The notes under the pieces are model-generated. The model worked only from the letters and a program-made list of their open reading frames with translations, had not been told where the DNA came from and did not search any database. A stretch of DNA of 64,000 nucleotides from contig NC_015588.1 of NCBI RefSeq assembly GCF_000215105.1, positions 2,170,001 to 2,234,000 of the forward strand, read 5' to 3'. The position numbers and the translations under genes were made by a program. Position 1 is the stretch's first letter. Every line of letters starts with the position of its first letter. Below are positions 18,057 to 28,707 of this stretch, one piece after another. The stretch is from Isoptericola variabilis 225 (GTDB taxonomy: Bacteria; Actinomycetota; Actinomycetes; Actinomycetales; Cellulomonadaceae).

Positions 18057-19654
18057 GCGGTCACCCCCGTGCTCGGGCGGGCGGCAGCGGGCGCGCGCGT
18101 GTCCTTCCGGAACATCCGGATCATGCGGTTCGCGACGAGGAAGCCGCCGAAGACGTTGATGCTCGCGACCGACGCCGCCACGACGGCGAGCGCGGTGACG
18201 ACCCACGACTCGTGGCCGATCTGCAGCAGCGCGCCGACGAGGATGATGCCGCTGATCGCGTTCGTCTGGGCCATGAGCGGGGTGTGCAGCGCGTGGGTTA
18301 CGGCCGAGATGACGTAGAAGCCGACGACGACGGCGAGCGCGAACACGGTGAAGTGCCCGGCCGCCTCGGGCGGGGAGGCGGAGATCGCGAGCCCGGCGAG
18401 CACGGCGCCGAGCGCGGCCAGGACGGTCCGACGGCGCGTGCGGCGCGCGCGCTCGGCGGCCGCCTCGGCGGGGGTCGGGCCGGGCGCCGGCGCCGGGGAC
18501 TCCTCGACCGGGGCCGCCGGTCGCGCCGCGGAGACCTGCACGGGCGGCGGCGGCCAGAGGACCTCCCCGTCCTTGGCGACGGTCATGCCGCGCACCACCA
18601 CGTCGTCGAGGTCGACGACGAGCCGCCCGTCCGTGGCCGGCGTGAGCAGCGCGAGCAGGTTGACGACGTTCGTGCCCACGAGCTGCGACGTGTGCTGCGG
18701 CATGCGGGCCGGCAGGTCGGTGTACCCGAGGACGATCACCCCGTTGTCGCTCACGACCCGCTCGCCGGGGACGGTGAGCTCGCAGTTGCCGCCGCCGGGC
18801 GCCGCGAGGTCGACGATCACGGAGCCGGGGCGCATGGCCGCGACCATGTCGGCCGTGATCGTCGTCGGCGCCGTGCCGCGCACGAGCGCGGTCGTGATCA
18901 CGATGTCGGCACCCGCCGTCTCGGCCGCGTAGGTGCGCAGCGCCGCGGCCTCCTGGTCGTCGGTGAGCGCCCGCGCGTACCCGTCGGCGCTCACCTCCTG
19001 CGTGGCGCCCTCGGCCCGGACGAACGTCGCGCCCATCGACTCGATCTGCTCCCCGACCTCGGGGCGCACGTCGAAGGCCCGCACCTGCGCGCCGAGCGAG
19101 GACGCCGTCCCGATCGCGGCGAGCCCGGCCACGCCGGCGCCGATGACGAAGACCGTCGCGGGCGGCGTCGTGCCGGCGGCCGTGACCTGGCCCGCGAACA
19201 TGCCGCCGAACTCCTCGGCCGCCTCGACGACCGCGCGGTACCCGGCGACGTTCGACATCGCCGAGAGCACGTCGAGCGCCTGCGCGCGCGAGATGCGCGG
19301 GACGGCGTCGAGCGCGAGCGCGGTCACGTGCCGCGCGGCGAGCGCCTCGACGCGCGCGGGGTGCGCCGCGGGCGCGAGCTGCGCGACGAGCGTCGCTCCC
19401 GGCCGCAGCAGGGCGATCTCGTCGTCCGACGGCGGGTTGACCGCGGTCACGACGTCGCACGCCCACACCGCCTCGCGCTCGCCGACGCTCGCCCCCGCCT
19501 CGACGTACTCGCGCGTGGGCAGGTGGGCGCGCTCGCCCGCGCCGGCCTCGACGACGACGTCGTACCCCAGCTCGCGCAGGCGCCGGACCGTCGCGGGTGT
19601 CGCGGCGACGAGCCGCTCGCCCGCGCGGGACTCCCGCGGGACCCCGATCTGCAT
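18053..19654 (-). CDS. pntA: NAD(P) transhydrogenase subunit alpha (fused PntAA-PntAB)
   Basis: A 533-residue protein joining the NAD(H)-binding domain I (about 1-370; [53 protein letters not shown]) to membrane helices of domain II (about 430-515; [29 protein letters not shown]). In many actinobacteria these are two genes, so the fusion is noteworthy. An Ala/Pro-rich linker near 385-425 lies at the junction. A strong ribosome-binding site (GAGGAGGCG) precedes ATG 19654. It is divergent from treY. Confidence 0.97.
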   Translation of the reverse strand: MQIGVPRESRAGERLVAATPATVRRLRELGYDVVVEAGAGERAHLPTREYVEAGASVGEREAVWACDVVTAVNPPSDDEIALLRPGATLVAQLAPAAHPARVEALAARHVTALALDAVPRISRAQALDVLSAMSNVAGYRAVVEAAEEFGGMFAGQVTAAGTTPPATVFVIGAGVAGLAAIGTASSLGAQVRAFDVRPEVGEQIESMGATFVRAEGATQEVSADGYARALTDDQEAAALRTYAAETAGADIVITTALVRGTAPTTITADMVAAMRPGSVIVDLAAPGGGNCELTVPGERVVSDNGVIVLGYTDLPARMPQHTSQLVGTNVVNLLALLTPATDGRLVVDLDDVVVRGMTVAKDGEVLWPPPPVQVSAARPAAPVEESPAPAPGPTPAEAAAERARRTRRRTVLAALGAVLAGLAISASPPEAAGHFTVFALAVVVGFYVISAVTHALHTPLMAQTNAISGIILVGALLQIGHESWVVTALAVVAASVASINVFGGFLVANRMIRMFRKDTRAPAAARPSTGVTA

Positions 19655-19769
19655 GCCGACACGCCTCCTCGCCTCGCGGACGCCCCGAACCTATCGCCTC
19701 GCGCGTCGGCGTGGGGCTCGCGGCGCGGGTGTCGCTGCGGACGTCGCCCGAGCGTGTGACGCTGAACCC

Positions 19770-22271
19770 ATGCACACCCACCTGCCCGGCCCCGGACGTC
19801 GACTGCCCGTGAGCACCTACCGGTTGCAGCTGGGTCCGGACCTCACGTTCGCCGACGTCGAGAAGGCGCTGGACTACCTCGACGCGCTGGGCGTCACCGA
19901 CCTGTACCTGTCCCCCGTGCTGCAGGCCGCGCCGGGCTCGACGCACGGGTACGACGTCGTCGACCACACGCGGATCAGCGACGTGCTGGGCGGGCGGGAG
20001 GGGCTCGAGTCGCTCGCGGCCGCCGCGCACGGGCGCGGCATGGGCGTGATCGTCGACGTCGTGCCCAACCACATGGCCGTGCCGACGCCCGCGTGGCACA
20101 ACCGGGCGCTGTGGTCGGTGCTGCGGCACGGCACCGAGTCGCCCTACGCGCGGTGGTTCGACGTCGACCTCGACGAGGAGGCGGACGGGCTGCTCATGCC
20201 CGTGCTCGGCGCGCGCATCGGCGACGTCCTGGCCTCGGGCGAGCTGCAGGTGGACCGCGCCGTCGTGCCGGGCGAGGAGGCCGACGGCGAGCAGGTGGTG
20301 CTGCGCTACCACGACCACGTGTTCCCGGTGCGCCCCGAGACCGAGGACCTGCCGCTCGCCGAGCTGGTCGGGCGCCAGCACTACCGGCTCGCGTACTGGC
20401 GCGTCGCCGACGAGGAACTCAACTACCGGCGGTTCTTCGACGTCGGGACGCTCGCCGCGATCCGCGTCGAGGACCCCGAGGTCTTCGACGCGACGCACGC
20501 GCTGCTGCTCGAGCTGCACGGCGCGGGCGTGATCGACGGGTTCCGCATCGACCACCCCGACGGGCTCGCGGACCCGCGCGGCTACCTGCGCCGGCTGCAC
20601 GAGGCGACCGGCGGCGCGTGGATCGTCGCGGAGAAGATCCTCGAGGGCGACGAGGAGCTGCCCGACGACTGGCCCGTCGCCGGCACGACGGGCTACGACA
20701 CCGCGTGGCGCCTGCACGCGCTGCAGGTCGACCCGGCCGGGGCCGTGCCGCTGTCCACGCTGCAGCATGAGCTCACGGGCGAGTCGGCCGACCTGCACGC
20801 GGTCGTCGAGGAGGCCAAGCGGCAGATCGTCGAGACCTCGCTGTACGCGGAGATCCATCGCCTGACCACGCTGCTCGACGAGATCTGCGACGACGACGTG
20901 CGGCTGCGCGACCACACGTTCCGGTCGCTGCACGACTGCGTCGTCGAGCTCGTGGTGGCGTTCGACCGCTACCGCGCGTACGTCGTTCCCGGCGAGCCCG
21001 CCCCTCCCCTGGCCGAGCGCGTGGTGCGCGAGGCGGCCGAGGTCGCGCGCTCGCGCCTCGAGCCCGACCGGCACGACACGCTCGACGTCGTCGTCGACCT
21101 CGTGCTCGGCAAGGAGGTCGGCAGCGCGGGGCGGCGGGGCGAGGAGCGGCGTGCCGAGCTCGTGGTGCGCTTCCAACAGGTGTGCGGCGCGGTCATGGCC
21201 AAGGGCGTCGAGGACACCGCGTACTACCGCTGGACCCACCTGGTGAGCCTGTGCGAGGTGGGCGGCTCGCCGTCGCGGTTCGGCATCGACCCGGACGAGC
21301 TGCACGCCTTCGCGCGCCGGACGGCGGCGTCGTGGCCCGCGACGATGACCGCCGGCTCGACGCACGACACCAAGCGCAGCGCCGACGTGCGCTCGCGCAT
21401 CGGGGCGATCGCGGCGCGCGCCGAGGAGTGGGTCGCCCTCGTGCGCCGCCTGCGCGAGGCGACCGCCGACCTGCGCCCGGCCGACCTCGACGGGCGCACC
21501 GAGAACCTCCTGTGGCAGACCCTCGCGGGGACCTGGACGCCCGGCGGCCCGATCGACACCGACCGTCTCACGGGCTACCTGCTCAAGGCGGCCCGCGAGC
21601 AGAAGACGTGGACCACGTGGACCGCGCCCGACGAGGCGCGCGAGGAGGCCATGACCGGCTACGCGACCGCGCTCCTCACGCACCCGGAGGTCGTCGAGGC
21701 GTTCGGCGCGTGGGTCGAGCGCGTGACGCCGACGGTGCGGCGCTCGGTGCTCGCCACGACGCTGCTCCAGCTCACCGTGCCGGGCGTGGCCGACGTCTAC
21801 CAGGGCACCGAGGTCACGGGGACCTCGCTCGTCGACCCCGACAACCGACGGCCGGTCGACCTCGCCTGGCGCGCGCGGCTGCTCGCGATGCTCGACGGCG
21901 GCCGCAGCCCGCACGGCGACCTCGCGGCGGAGAAGCTCGCCCTGGTGGCCGCGGCGCTGCGGACGCGGCGCGCGCTGCCCGGCGCCTTCGTGGGCCCCGA
22001 CGCCGGGTACGAGCCGCTGCCGAGCACCACGGGCCACGCGGTCGCGTTCGCCCGCACGCTCGCGGGTGAGCCGCGCGTCGCGGTCGTCGCCACGCGGCTG
22101 TCCGACGAGGGCCACGCCGCGCGGTCGCTCGCCGAGGCGACCGTCGTCCTGCCGGAGGGAGCGTGGCGCTCCGCGCTGTCCGGCGTCGTGCACGACGGGG
22201 GCGCCGTGCGCGTGCGCGACCTGCTCGGGCCGTGGCCCGTCGCCCTGCTCGTGAAGGAGGACCATGCCTGA
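19770..22271 (+). CDS. treY: Maltooligosyl trehalose synthase
   Basis: An 833-residue GH13 enzyme that isomerises the reducing-end glucose of maltodextrins to a trehalosyl unit. TreY marks are [55 protein letters not shown] at the N-terminus, [10 protein letters not shown], the nucleophile region [43 protein letters not shown] and the late [19 protein letters not shown] 19770 (MHTHLPGPG) is the first start giving a family-like N-terminus. The 3' end overlaps treZ by eight bases. Confidence 0.97.
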   Translation: MHTHLPGPGRRLPVSTYRLQLGPDLTFADVEKALDYLDALGVTDLYLSPVLQAAPGSTHGYDVVDHTRISDVLGGREGLESLAAAAHGRGMGVIVDVVPNHMAVPTPAWHNRALWSVLRHGTESPYARWFDVDLDEEADGLLMPVLGARIGDVLASGELQVDRAVVPGEEADGEQVVLRYHDHVFPVRPETEDLPLAELVGRQHYRLAYWRVADEELNYRRFFDVGTLAAIRVEDPEVFDATHALLLELHGAGVIDGFRIDHPDGLADPRGYLRRLHEATGGAWIVAEKILEGDEELPDDWPVAGTTGYDTAWRLHALQVDPAGAVPLSTLQHELTGESADLHAVVEEAKRQIVETSLYAEIHRLTTLLDEICDDDVRLRDHTFRSLHDCVVELVVAFDRYRAYVVPGEPAPPLAERVVREAAEVARSRLEPDRHDTLDVVVDLVLGKEVGSAGRRGEERRAELVVRFQQVCGAVMAKGVEDTAYYRWTHLVSLCEVGGSPSRFGIDPDELHAFARRTAASWPATMTAGSTHDTKRSADVRSRIGAIAARAEEWVALVRRLREATADLRPADLDGRTENLLWQTLAGTWTPGGPIDTDRLTGYLLKAAREQKTWTTWTAPDEAREEAMTGYATALLTHPEVVEAFGAWVERVTPTVRRSVLATTLLQLTVPGVADVYQGTEVTGTSLVDPDNRRPVDLAWRARLLAMLDGGRSPHGDLAAEKLALVAAALRTRRALPGAFVGPDAGYEPLPSTTGHAVAFARTLAGEPRVAVVATRLSDEGHAARSLAEATVVLPEGAWRSALSGVVHDGGAVRVRDLLGPWPVALLVKEDHA

Positions 22272-24084
22272 GGTGACCGACCGCCCGCCGACGACACCGG
22301 TGCGGGTGTGGGCGCCGCGCGCCGACGCCGTGACGCTCGTGCTGCCCGTCGCCGGCGAGGACGCGCGCGAGGTGCCGATGGAGGACGACGGCGGCGGCTG
22401 GTGGCGCTCGCCCGAACCCCTGCCGCACGGGACCGACTACGCGTTCTCGCTCGACGGCGGGCCGCCGCGGCCCGACCCGCGCAGCCCGTGGCAGCCGCAG
22501 GGCGTCCACGGCCCGTCGCGCACGTTCGACACGGCGCTGCACGCGTGGGGCGACCACGCGTGGCAGGGCCGGTCGGTCCTCGGCGCGGTCGTGTACGAGC
22601 TGCACGTCGGCACGTTCACGCGCGGCGGGACGCTCGACACCGCGGTCGGGCGCCTCGACCACCTCGTGGACCTCGGGGTCGACATGGTCGAGCTCATGCC
22701 GGTGGCCGCGTTCCCCGGCACGCGCGGGTGGGGGTACGACGGCGTCGCGCTCTGGGCGGTGCACGAGGCGTACGGCGGGCCCGCGGCGCTGCAGCGGTTC
22801 GTCGACGCGGCGCACGCGCGCGGCATCGCGGTGTGCCTCGACGTGGTCGACAACCACCTCGGCCCGTCGGGCAACTACCTCGGCGAGTTCGGGCCGTACT
22901 TCACCGACCGCCACCACACGCCGTGGGGCCAGGCGGTCAACCTCGACGGCCCGGACGCGGCCGAGGTGCGCGCGTTCCTCGTCGACAAGGCGCTGCGCTG
23001 GTTCCGCGACTTCCACGTCGACGCCCTGCGGCTCGACGCCGTGCACGCGCTCGTCGACGACTCCGAACGCCACGTGCTCGCCGAGCTCGCCGACGCCGTG
23101 GCCGGCCTCGAGCGCGACCTCGGCCGGCCGCTGTCGCTCGTGGCGGAGTCCGACCTCAACGACGCGCGCATGGTGACCCCGACGTCCGAGGACGTCGAGG
23201 GCCGGCCCGGCTACGGCATGACGGCGCAGTGGGCCGACGACGTCCACCACGCCCTGCACGCGTGGCTCACCGACGAGACGCACGGCTACTACGTGGACTT
23301 CGGCTCGTCCGAGGTGCTCGCCAAGGCCCTCGTCGACGTGTTCGTGCACGACGGCGGGTACTCGACGTTCCGCGGCCGCGAGTGGGGGGCGCCGGTGCCG
23401 CCCGACGTCGACGGCCGCCGGTTCGTCGTGTTCGACCAGAACCACGACCAGGTCGGCAACCGCGCGCTCGGCGACCGGCCGTCGCGCACGCTGGCGCGCG
23501 GCGCGCTCGCCGCGAGCGCCGCCGTCGTGCTGCTCGGGCCGGGCACGCCGATGCTGTTCATGGGCGAGGAGTGGGGCGCCCGCACGCCGTTCCAGTACTT
23601 CACCGACCACTCCGAACCGGAGCTGGGGGCGGCGGTGCGCGAGGGCCGCACGGCCGAGTTCGGCACGCACGGCTGGTCGGAGCTCTACGGCCACGAGGTC
23701 GAGGTGCCGGACCCGCAGGCGCCGTCGACGTTCGCCGCCTCGAGGCTCGACTGGTCCGAGCGGGACACCGACGACGGGGCGCGGATGTTCGACGTGTACG
23801 CCGCGCTGGTGCACCTGCGGCACACGCTGCCGGCGGTCGCGTCGGGCGACCGGCGGGCGACGCACGTGCGCACGGGCGACGACTGGGTCGTGATGACGCG
23901 CGAGCCCCCGTACGGGCGGGGCGACGTCGTGGACGTCGTGGTGGTCCGCGCGGAGGGCGGGGCGACGGTGCCCGTCGAGGGCGGCCCGCACCGGGTCGCG
24001 CTCACGTGGGGCGCGGTGTCGCTCGACGACGACGCCGGGACCGTGCACCTGCCCGGTCCCGGCTTCGCCGTGCTGCTGCGCTGA
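22264..24084 (+). CDS. treZ: Maltooligosyl trehalose trehalohydrolase
   Basis: A 606-residue GH13 enzyme that releases trehalose from the TreY product. An N-terminal carbohydrate-binding/E-set domain ([14 protein letters not shown]) precedes the barrel. The nucleophile Asp lies in [15 protein letters not shown], the acid/base Glu in [15 protein letters not shown], and the transition-state Asp in [17 protein letters not shown]. The start overlaps treY by eight bases, so the pair is coupled. A glycogen debranching gene (treX/glgX), often next to treYZ, is not in the window. The stop abuts the stop of the convergent channel gene with no spacer, and TGATCA lies at the centre of a short palindrome. 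Confidence 0.97.
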   Translation: MPEVTDRPPTTPVRVWAPRADAVTLVLPVAGEDAREVPMEDDGGGWWRSPEPLPHGTDYAFSLDGGPPRPDPRSPWQPQGVHGPSRTFDTALHAWGDHAWQGRSVLGAVVYELHVGTFTRGGTLDTAVGRLDHLVDLGVDMVELMPVAAFPGTRGWGYDGVALWAVHEAYGGPAALQRFVDAAHARGIAVCLDVVDNHLGPSGNYLGEFGPYFTDRHHTPWGQAVNLDGPDAAEVRAFLVDKALRWFRDFHVDALRLDAVHALVDDSERHVLAELADAVAGLERDLGRPLSLVAESDLNDARMVTPTSEDVEGRPGYGMTAQWADDVHHALHAWLTDETHGYYVDFGSSEVLAKALVDVFVHDGGYSTFRGREWGAPVPPDVDGRRFVVFDQNHDQVGNRALGDRPSRTLARGALAASAAVVLLGPGTPMLFMGEEWGARTPFQYFTDHSEPELGAAVREGRTAEFGTHGWSELYGHEVEVPDPQAPSTFAASRLDWSERDTDDGARMFDVYAALVHLRHTLPAVASGDRRATHVRTGDDWVVMTREPPYGRGDVVDVVVVRAEGGATVPVEGGPHRVALTWGAVSLDDDAGTVHLPGPGFAVLLR

Positions 24085-24936
24085 TCAGCGCCGGGCGGTG
24101 CCCACCAGCTCGGGCTCGGCGGCCACGACGCCGCGGCGCTTCGGCGCGGTGCGCCCGTGCGTCGCGTAGAGCGTGAGGCCGACGAACGTCAGGCCGCCGA
24201 CGAGGTTGCCCACCACGGTGGGGATCTCGTTCCAGAGCAGGTAGTCGCCGATCGTGAAGTCGCCGCCGAGCATGAGGCCGGACGGGAAGAGGAACATGTT
24301 GACGATCGAGTGCTCGAAGCCCATGTAGAAGAAGAGCATGATCGGCATCCACATGCCGACGACCTTGCCGATGACGCTGTCGGACATCATCGCCGCGACG
24401 ACGCCGGTCGAGACCATCCAGTTGCACAGCACGCCGCGCACGAACAGCGTGAGCATTCCGGCGGCGCCGTAGTCCGCGTAGCCGACCGTGCGGCCCTCGC
24501 CGATCTCGCCGATGGCCTGCCCGACGGCGCTCGGCTCGGTCGCGAAGCCGTAGGTGAAGTAGATCGCCATGAGGACGGCGACGAGGAACGCGCCCGCGAA
24601 GTTGCCGCAGAAGACGAGGCCCCAGTTGCGCAGCACGCCGGGGAACGTGACGCCCGGGCGCTTGTCGAGCCAGGCGAGCGGGGCGAGCGTGAAGACGCCC
24701 GTGAGCAGGTCGAACCCCATGAGGTAGAGCAGCACGAACCCGACCGGGAAGAGGATCGCGCCCGCGAGCGGCTGGCCCGTCTGCACCGAGACGGTGACCG
24801 CGAACGCGGCGGCCAGCGCGAGGATCGCCCCGCCCATGAAGGAGCGGATGAGCGTGTCCCGCGTGGACATGAGGACCTTGGACTCGCCCGCGTCGATCAT
24901 CCGCGTGACGAGGTCGGTCGGCTTCACGTAGGGCAT
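24085..24936 (-). CDS. Formate/nitrite transporter family channel
   Basis: A 283-residue FNT-family pentameric channel for small monovalent anions (formate, nitrite, hydrosulfide). Six hydrophobic helices are visible, with family signatures LVTRMIDAGESKVLMSTRDTLIRSFMGGAILALAAAFAV, CGNFAGAFLVAVLMAIYFTYG and VRGVLCNWMVSTGVV, and the central His in FEHSIVNMFLFP. The sequence does not tell formate from nitrite specificity, and no nitrite reductase or formate lyase gene is nearby. ATG 24936 (MPYVKPTDLVTRM) is preferred over the upstream Arg-rich extension. Confidence 0.93.
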   Translation of the reverse strand: MPYVKPTDLVTRMIDAGESKVLMSTRDTLIRSFMGGAILALAAAFAVTVSVQTGQPLAGAILFPVGFVLLYLMGFDLLTGVFTLAPLAWLDKRPGVTFPGVLRNWGLVFCGNFAGAFLVAVLMAIYFTYGFATEPSAVGQAIGEIGEGRTVGYADYGAAGMLTLFVRGVLCNWMVSTGVVAAMMSDSVIGKVVGMWMPIMLFFYMGFEHSIVNMFLFPSGLMLGGDFTIGDYLLWNEIPTVVGNLVGGLTFVGLTLYATHGRTAPKRRGVVAAEPELVGTARR

Positions 24937-25065
24937 GGCCGGTACCTCCGGGTCTCGTCCGCGCGCCGGAGCGGCACGCGTCCTGTGTCCCGTAGGGTGC
25001 CGCACCGGCGTTTCGCCCGGCCGACCGCCGCGTTACGGCGACGGCGCGAGTTCCTCACCGCGCGC

Positions 25066-25089
25066 GCCGGGGCGCCGTGAGGCCCCGGC
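25066..25089. terminator. GC hairpin between MFS gene and formate/nitrite channel gene
   Basis: GCCGGGGC and GCCCCGGC form a perfect 8-bp stem with an 8-base loop. There is no T-run, so it may be only a weak terminator for the upstream MFS transcript. Confidence 0.4.
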
Positions 25090-25114
25090 GGCGCGGCTCG
25101 CGCGCACGCGCCGC

Positions 25115-26632
25115 TCAGGCGCGCACGCGCCGCAGCGCGACGAGCGCGACCACCGCCGCGCACGCGGTCAGCGCGGCGCCGATGAGCGACGTCGTGCCGA
25201 CGCCGCTCGCGAACGCGGCGTGCGCCGACTCGAGGAGCGCGTGGCCCTGGGCGGCCGGGAGCTCGCCCGCAACGCGCACGGCTCCCCCGAGGGTCTCCGA
25301 CGCCGCGGCCGCGTCGGTGGCCGGCACGCCCGCCGGCACCTCGACGCCCCGGTGGTACGCCGTGGTGAGGATGCTGCCGAGCACGGCCGTGCCGAGCACC
25401 GCGCCCACCTCGTACGCGGTCTCGGAGATGGCCGACGCCGCACCCGCCCTCGACGGCGGCACGGACGACACGACGAGGTCGTTCGACACGGTCTCGGCCG
25501 CGCCCACGCCGACCGCGAGCAGGACGAACGCGAGCAGGAGCGGGCCGACGTCCGAGGCGCCCGCGACGACGGCGGTGACCGCGTACGCGACCGTCGTCAG
25601 GAGCAGCGCCCCCGCGACGACGCGCGCGGGCCGGACGCGGCGGACGACCCGCACGACCGCGAGCCCGGCGACCACCATGCCGACCGTGCCGGGCAGCAGC
25701 ACGAGGCCCGCCTCCAGCGGCGACAGCCCGACCACGAGCTGGAGGTCCTGCGAGACGAACAGCAGGAACCCCACGAGCGAGAACACCGACAGCAGGTTGA
25801 TCACCACGCTGCCGCCGAACTCGGGCACGGCGAACAGCCGGACGTCGAGCATGGGTCGCGGGCGGCGCAGCTGCCGGCGCACGAAGAGCGTCCCGGCGGT
25901 CATCGCGATCGCGACGGGCAGGACCGCCGCGGGCGACGCACCGTCCCTCGCGAACGCCTTGATGCCGAGGACGAGGGGCGCCATCGTCGCCATGACGAGC
26001 CCGACGGAGACCAGGTCGACCGGGACGGGAGCGGGGTCGCGCGACTCGGGGACCAGGCGCGGCGCGGTCGCGAGGAACACCACGAGCACGGGCACCGTGA
26101 GCAGGAACACCGAGCCCCACCAGAAGTGCTCGAGCAGCAGGCCGCCGACGATCGGGCCGACGGCCGAGCCTGCGGCGAAGCCGGCCGCCCAGACCGCGAC
26201 GGCGAGCCGCCGCTCCTGGCGGTCGGTGAACACGTTGCGCAGGATCGAGAGGGTCGACGGCATGAGCATCGCGCCGAAGAAGCCGAGGCCGGCACGCGCG
26301 GCCACGAGCGCCGCGGCGGTCGGGGCGAACGCGGCGACGACCGACATCGCGGCGAACCCGCCGGCGCCCCACAGCAGGAGGCGCCGCCGTCCGACCCGGT
26401 CGGCGAGCGAGCCCATCGGCACGAGCAGCCCGGCCAGAACGAGCGGGTAGACGTCGACGACCCAGAGCAGCTGGGTGCCCGTCGGGCGCAGGTCCGAGGA
26501 GATCTGCGGCAGGGCGAAGCTCAGCACCGTGTTGTCGACCGAGACGAGCAGCACGGGGAGCATGAGCACGGCCAGCGCGGTCCAGCGGGCGGCGCGGTTC
26601 GTGAGGTCGAGGGGCGCGGGCTTGCGGCGCAC
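25115..26632 (-). CDS. MFS drug exporter, DHA2 (EmrB/QacA) type
   Basis: A 505-residue transporter with about 14 hydrophobic segments. Family motifs are MLPVLLVSVDNTVLSFALPQIS (TM1), GSLADRVGRRRLLLWGAGGFAA (motif A) and GFAAGSAVGPIVGGLLLEHFWWGSVFLL (motif C, marking drug:H+ antiporters). The likely start is GTG 26632. The longer in-frame extension is antisense to the TetR gene and Arg/Ser-rich. The 5' end overlaps or abuts the 5' end of the divergent TetR gene, leaving no intergenic promoter region. Confidence 0.85.
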   Translation of the reverse strand: MRRKPAPLDLTNRAARWTALAVLMLPVLLVSVDNTVLSFALPQISSDLRPTGTQLLWVVDVYPLVLAGLLVPMGSLADRVGRRRLLLWGAGGFAAMSVVAAFAPTAAALVAARAGLGFFGAMLMPSTLSILRNVFTDRQERRLAVAVWAAGFAAGSAVGPIVGGLLLEHFWWGSVFLLTVPVLVVFLATAPRLVPESRDPAPVPVDLVSVGLVMATMAPLVLGIKAFARDGASPAAVLPVAIAMTAGTLFVRRQLRRPRPMLDVRLFAVPEFGGSVVINLLSVFSLVGFLLFVSQDLQLVVGLSPLEAGLVLLPGTVGMVVAGLAVVRVVRRVRPARVVAGALLLTTVAYAVTAVVAGASDVGPLLLAFVLLAVGVGAAETVSNDLVVSSVPPSRAGAASAISETAYEVGAVLGTAVLGSILTTAYHRGVEVPAGVPATDAAAASETLGGAVRVAGELPAAQGHALLESAHAAFASGVGTTSLIGAALTACAAVVALVALRRVRA

Positions 26633-27158
26633 CGCGGTCCAGGACGTGCGCGCCTTCGCCGAGCTGCTCACCGACGGCGGCGAGCGCGCGGCGACGCTCG
26701 ACGCCGTCGCGGCGCGCGCGGGCGTCTCCAAGGGCGGCCTGCTCTACCACTTCCCCTCGCGCGACGCGCTCGTGGAGGGCCTCACCGCGCACCTGCGCGA
26801 GCTCACCGAGGCCGACGTCGCGGTCATGCGCGCGGCCCCCGCCGGCCCGGTCGACCACCTGCTGCGCACCTCGACCGACACCGACGGCGAGCTCGAGGTC
26901 GTCTACCTCGCCGTGTCGCGGCTCGCGCAGGGCGCCTACCCGCGCGCCCGCGCGGCGCTCGACGACGCGCACGACGCCTGGGTCGAGGCCGTGGCGGAGG
27001 AGGTCGGCGACCCGACGGTCGCCCGCGCCGTCGTGCTCCTCAGCGACGGGCTGTACGCGCGCACGGCGCTCGGCGCCGGCGGGCCGCGCGTGACCGACGC
27101 CGAGCTCGACGAGCTCGTGGCGCTCGTGCGGACGCTCGCCGCGGCGCGCCGCTCGTGA
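26619..27158 (+). CDS. TetR family regulator, divergent from the MFS exporter
   Basis: About 179 residues. The N-terminal helix-turn-helix is AFAELLTDGGERAATLDAVAARAGVSKGGLLYHFPSRDALVEGL; the all-helical C-terminal ligand domain follows. The start is not clear: TTG 26619 gives a normal short N-terminus, GTG 26601 adds six residues, and GTG 26646 would begin inside helix 1. With TTG 26619 and the MFS GTG 26632, the two divergent genes overlap by 14 bases. The likely role is repressor of the exporter, inferred from position. Confidence 0.75.
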   Translation, partial: GLRRTAVQDVRAFAELLTDGGERAATLDAVAARAGVSKGGLLYHFPSRDALVEGLTAHLRELTEADVAVMRAAPAGPVDHLLRTSTDTDGELEVVYLAVSRLAQGAYPRARAALDDAHDAWVEAVAEEVGDPTVARAVVLLSDGLYARTALGAGGPRVTDAELDELVALVRTLAAARRS

Positions 27159-27194
27159 CAGCCCGGCGCGCGCCACGGCGGACGGCCGACGTGC

Positions 27195-27914
27195 TCAGCC
27201 GGCGGCGCGCGCCCGCTCGATGCCGTCGAGCAGCAGGTCGAGGGTGAACTCGAACTCGGTCTGGCTGTCGCACCAGCCGAGCGTCGGGTCGCCGGCGTCG
27301 TGCAGCTCCGCGGCGACCATCGCCGTCAGGTGGGGCAGCGCCTCGGCCATGGCCGCGAGCGCGGCCTCGGCGGCGTCGTCGGCGTCGTCCGTCTCCGGTG
27401 CGCCGCCGGCGCCGGCCGGGCTGAAGAGCTCCTGCGAGAAGCCGAGGACCATGCTGCCGAGCGCGTGCATCGCCCGGTGCGCGAGCCGGTAGGAGCACCC
27501 GCCGCGCACCATCGCGCCGAGCACCTCCTCGTAGAGGCCGAACACCGCGGGCGGGATGCTCGTGCGGGTGCCGAGGAGCGCGGGCGCCCAGGGGTGGCGG
27601 AGCATGACCGTGCGGGCGGCGAGGCAGCGCTCGCGCACGACGGCGCGCCAGTCGTCGGCCGGAAGGTGCCGGCGACCGATCTCGGCGTGCACCTCGGACG
27701 CGACGACCTCGACGAGGCCGTCGAGCAGCGCCTCCTTGCCCTTGACGTGGTGGTAGAGCGACATCGCCTCGACGCCGAGCTCGGCCGCGACGTGCCGCAT
27801 GGTCACCGTCGCGAGGCCGCCGGCGTCGGCGAGCAGGGCCGCCGCCCGCAGCACGCGGTCACGGCTCAGCGGCGTCCGTCCGGGGGCCCGCCGCGTCGGC
27901 TCCGTCGTCGTCAT
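27195..27914 (-). CDS. TetR family regulator with TetR-type C-terminal domain
   Basis: A 239-residue protein. The DNA-binding region is LSRDRVLRAAALLADAGGLATVTMRHVAAELGVEAMSLYHHVKGKEALLDGL, typical of the tetracycline-repressor-like subgroup. The C-terminal domain (RHPWAPALLGTRTSIPPAVFGLYEEVLGAMVRGGCSYRLAHRAMHALGSMVLGF) resembles TetR_C_11-like ligand domains. An acidic insert (ETDDADDAAEAA) sits near residue 180. Target genes are not evident; no divergent partner gene is intact on its promoter side. Confidence 0.9.
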   Translation of the reverse strand: MTTTEPTRRAPGRTPLSRDRVLRAAALLADAGGLATVTMRHVAAELGVEAMSLYHHVKGKEALLDGLVEVVASEVHAEIGRRHLPADDWRAVVRERCLAARTVMLRHPWAPALLGTRTSIPPAVFGLYEEVLGAMVRGGCSYRLAHRAMHALGSMVLGFSQELFSPAGAGGAPETDDADDAAEAALAAMAEALPHLTAMVAAELHDAGDPTLGWCDSQTEFEFTLDLLLDGIERARAAG

Positions 27915-28077
27915 GCGCCTCCCCTCCTCCGACCGACCTTACGCCGTACGGCGGCCGGATCAGGCGCCGGCGCCGGGGCGCACGACGGCGCGCAGCAGCG
28001 TGGGGAGCGAGTCCCACGCCTCGCGCAGCGCGCGGTCGCGGTCGGCCGCCCCGGCGATCCACAGCGCGGCCTCGTTC

Positions 28078-28203
28078 ATGGCCCTGCGCGACGAGGACTT
28101 CGGGCAGCGGCACTTCATCGTCGCCGCGCCCGACGGCGTGCTCGTCGACGTCATCACCCCCGTCGCTCCGTCCGCGGAGTACGCGGCGGGGTACGTCGGA
28201 TGA
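28078..28203 (+). pseudogene. C-terminal fragment of a VOC/glyoxalase gene
   Basis: Only 41 codons remain (MALRDEDFGQRHFIVAAPDGVLVDVITPV and a short tail). This is the last beta-strand module of a VOC protein; whole family members are about 120-140 residues. Nothing upstream in any frame supplies the first module. On the opposite strand a 39-codon frame starts at 28079 (NEAALWIAGAADRDRALREAW) and reads well but matches nothing I know. Confidence 0.55.
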
Positions 28204-28387
28204 CGACGCTCCCGAGGGCTGCACCCAGGGTCGGACGTCAGGGTCCTCCCCCACCGGGCGTCATCCCGGCGTACGACGAAAGGTGGACCCGGAAACCGCC
28301 CGCAGGTGGATCCGCCCGGCACGGTGCGCGGCGCACGATGGGGACGTCATCGACGCACGTCGCCCGTGAACCCGAGGAGCCGCACAC

Positions 28388-28516
28388 ATGTCCCGCGTCT
28401 GGAAGACCGTCCTCGTCCTCGCCGCGACCGGCACCGCCGTCGCGCTCCTGCGCGCGCGGCTCGACGGCCGGGTCGAGCCCGCCACCGTGGAGCCCGCGCC
28501 GACGACGGGTGCGTGA
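28388..28516 (+). CDS. Small membrane-anchored protein
   Basis: A 42-residue protein, MSRVWKTVLVLAATGTAVALLRARLDG then a short Glu/Pro/Thr tail. It has one hydrophobic segment at about residues 6-21 after a basic start, so it is predicted to be a single-pass protein. A good ribosome-binding site (GAGGAG) lies eight bases upstream of ATG 28388. The stop overlaps the start of a second small membrane gene. Function unknown. Confidence 0.5.
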   Translation: MSRVWKTVLVLAATGTAVALLRARLDGRVEPATVEPAPTTGA

Positions 28517-28700
28517 GGACGTGGCCGTCGACGCACCCGTCCGCACCCCCGGCGCCGCGCGGCCGCCGCGCCCGCTCGAGCGGGTCCGGCGGGCACTCGC
28601 CGTGCCGCTGCTCGTGCTCGGCTCCCTGCTGGGCGCCGCGCTCGTCAGCGCGCTGATCCTCGCCGTCGACCGGCTGCTGCCCGCAACCCTGCTGCGCTGA
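28509..28700 (+). CDS. Small single-pass membrane protein
   Basis: A 63-residue protein: a basic, Pro/Arg-rich N-terminal half and one long hydrophobic helix (LAVPLLVLGSLLGAALVSALILAVDRLL). The GTG start at 28509 overlaps the upstream small gene by eight bases; GTG 28521 is an alternative. The pair looks like a two-gene unit coding for small membrane proteins of unknown role. It is convergent with the mannonate dehydratase gene, with seven bases between stops. Confidence 0.5.
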   Translation: MREDVAVDAPVRTPGAARPPRPLERVRRALAVPLLVLGSLLGAALVSALILAVDRLLPATLLR

Positions 28701-28707
28701 GCGCGGC

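Noticed and set aside
24076..24092. Palindrome GCGCTGATCAGCGC at the joined stops of treZ and the formate/nitrite channel gene
   Set aside because: Short and created by the abutting TGA and TCA stop codons; too weak to call a terminator or site.
27960..28079. 39-codon minus-strand frame (NEAALWIAGAADRDRALREAW)
   Set aside because: Plausible codon use but no family, no ribosome-binding site, and it faces the VOC fragment on the other strand; could be chance in GC-rich DNA.
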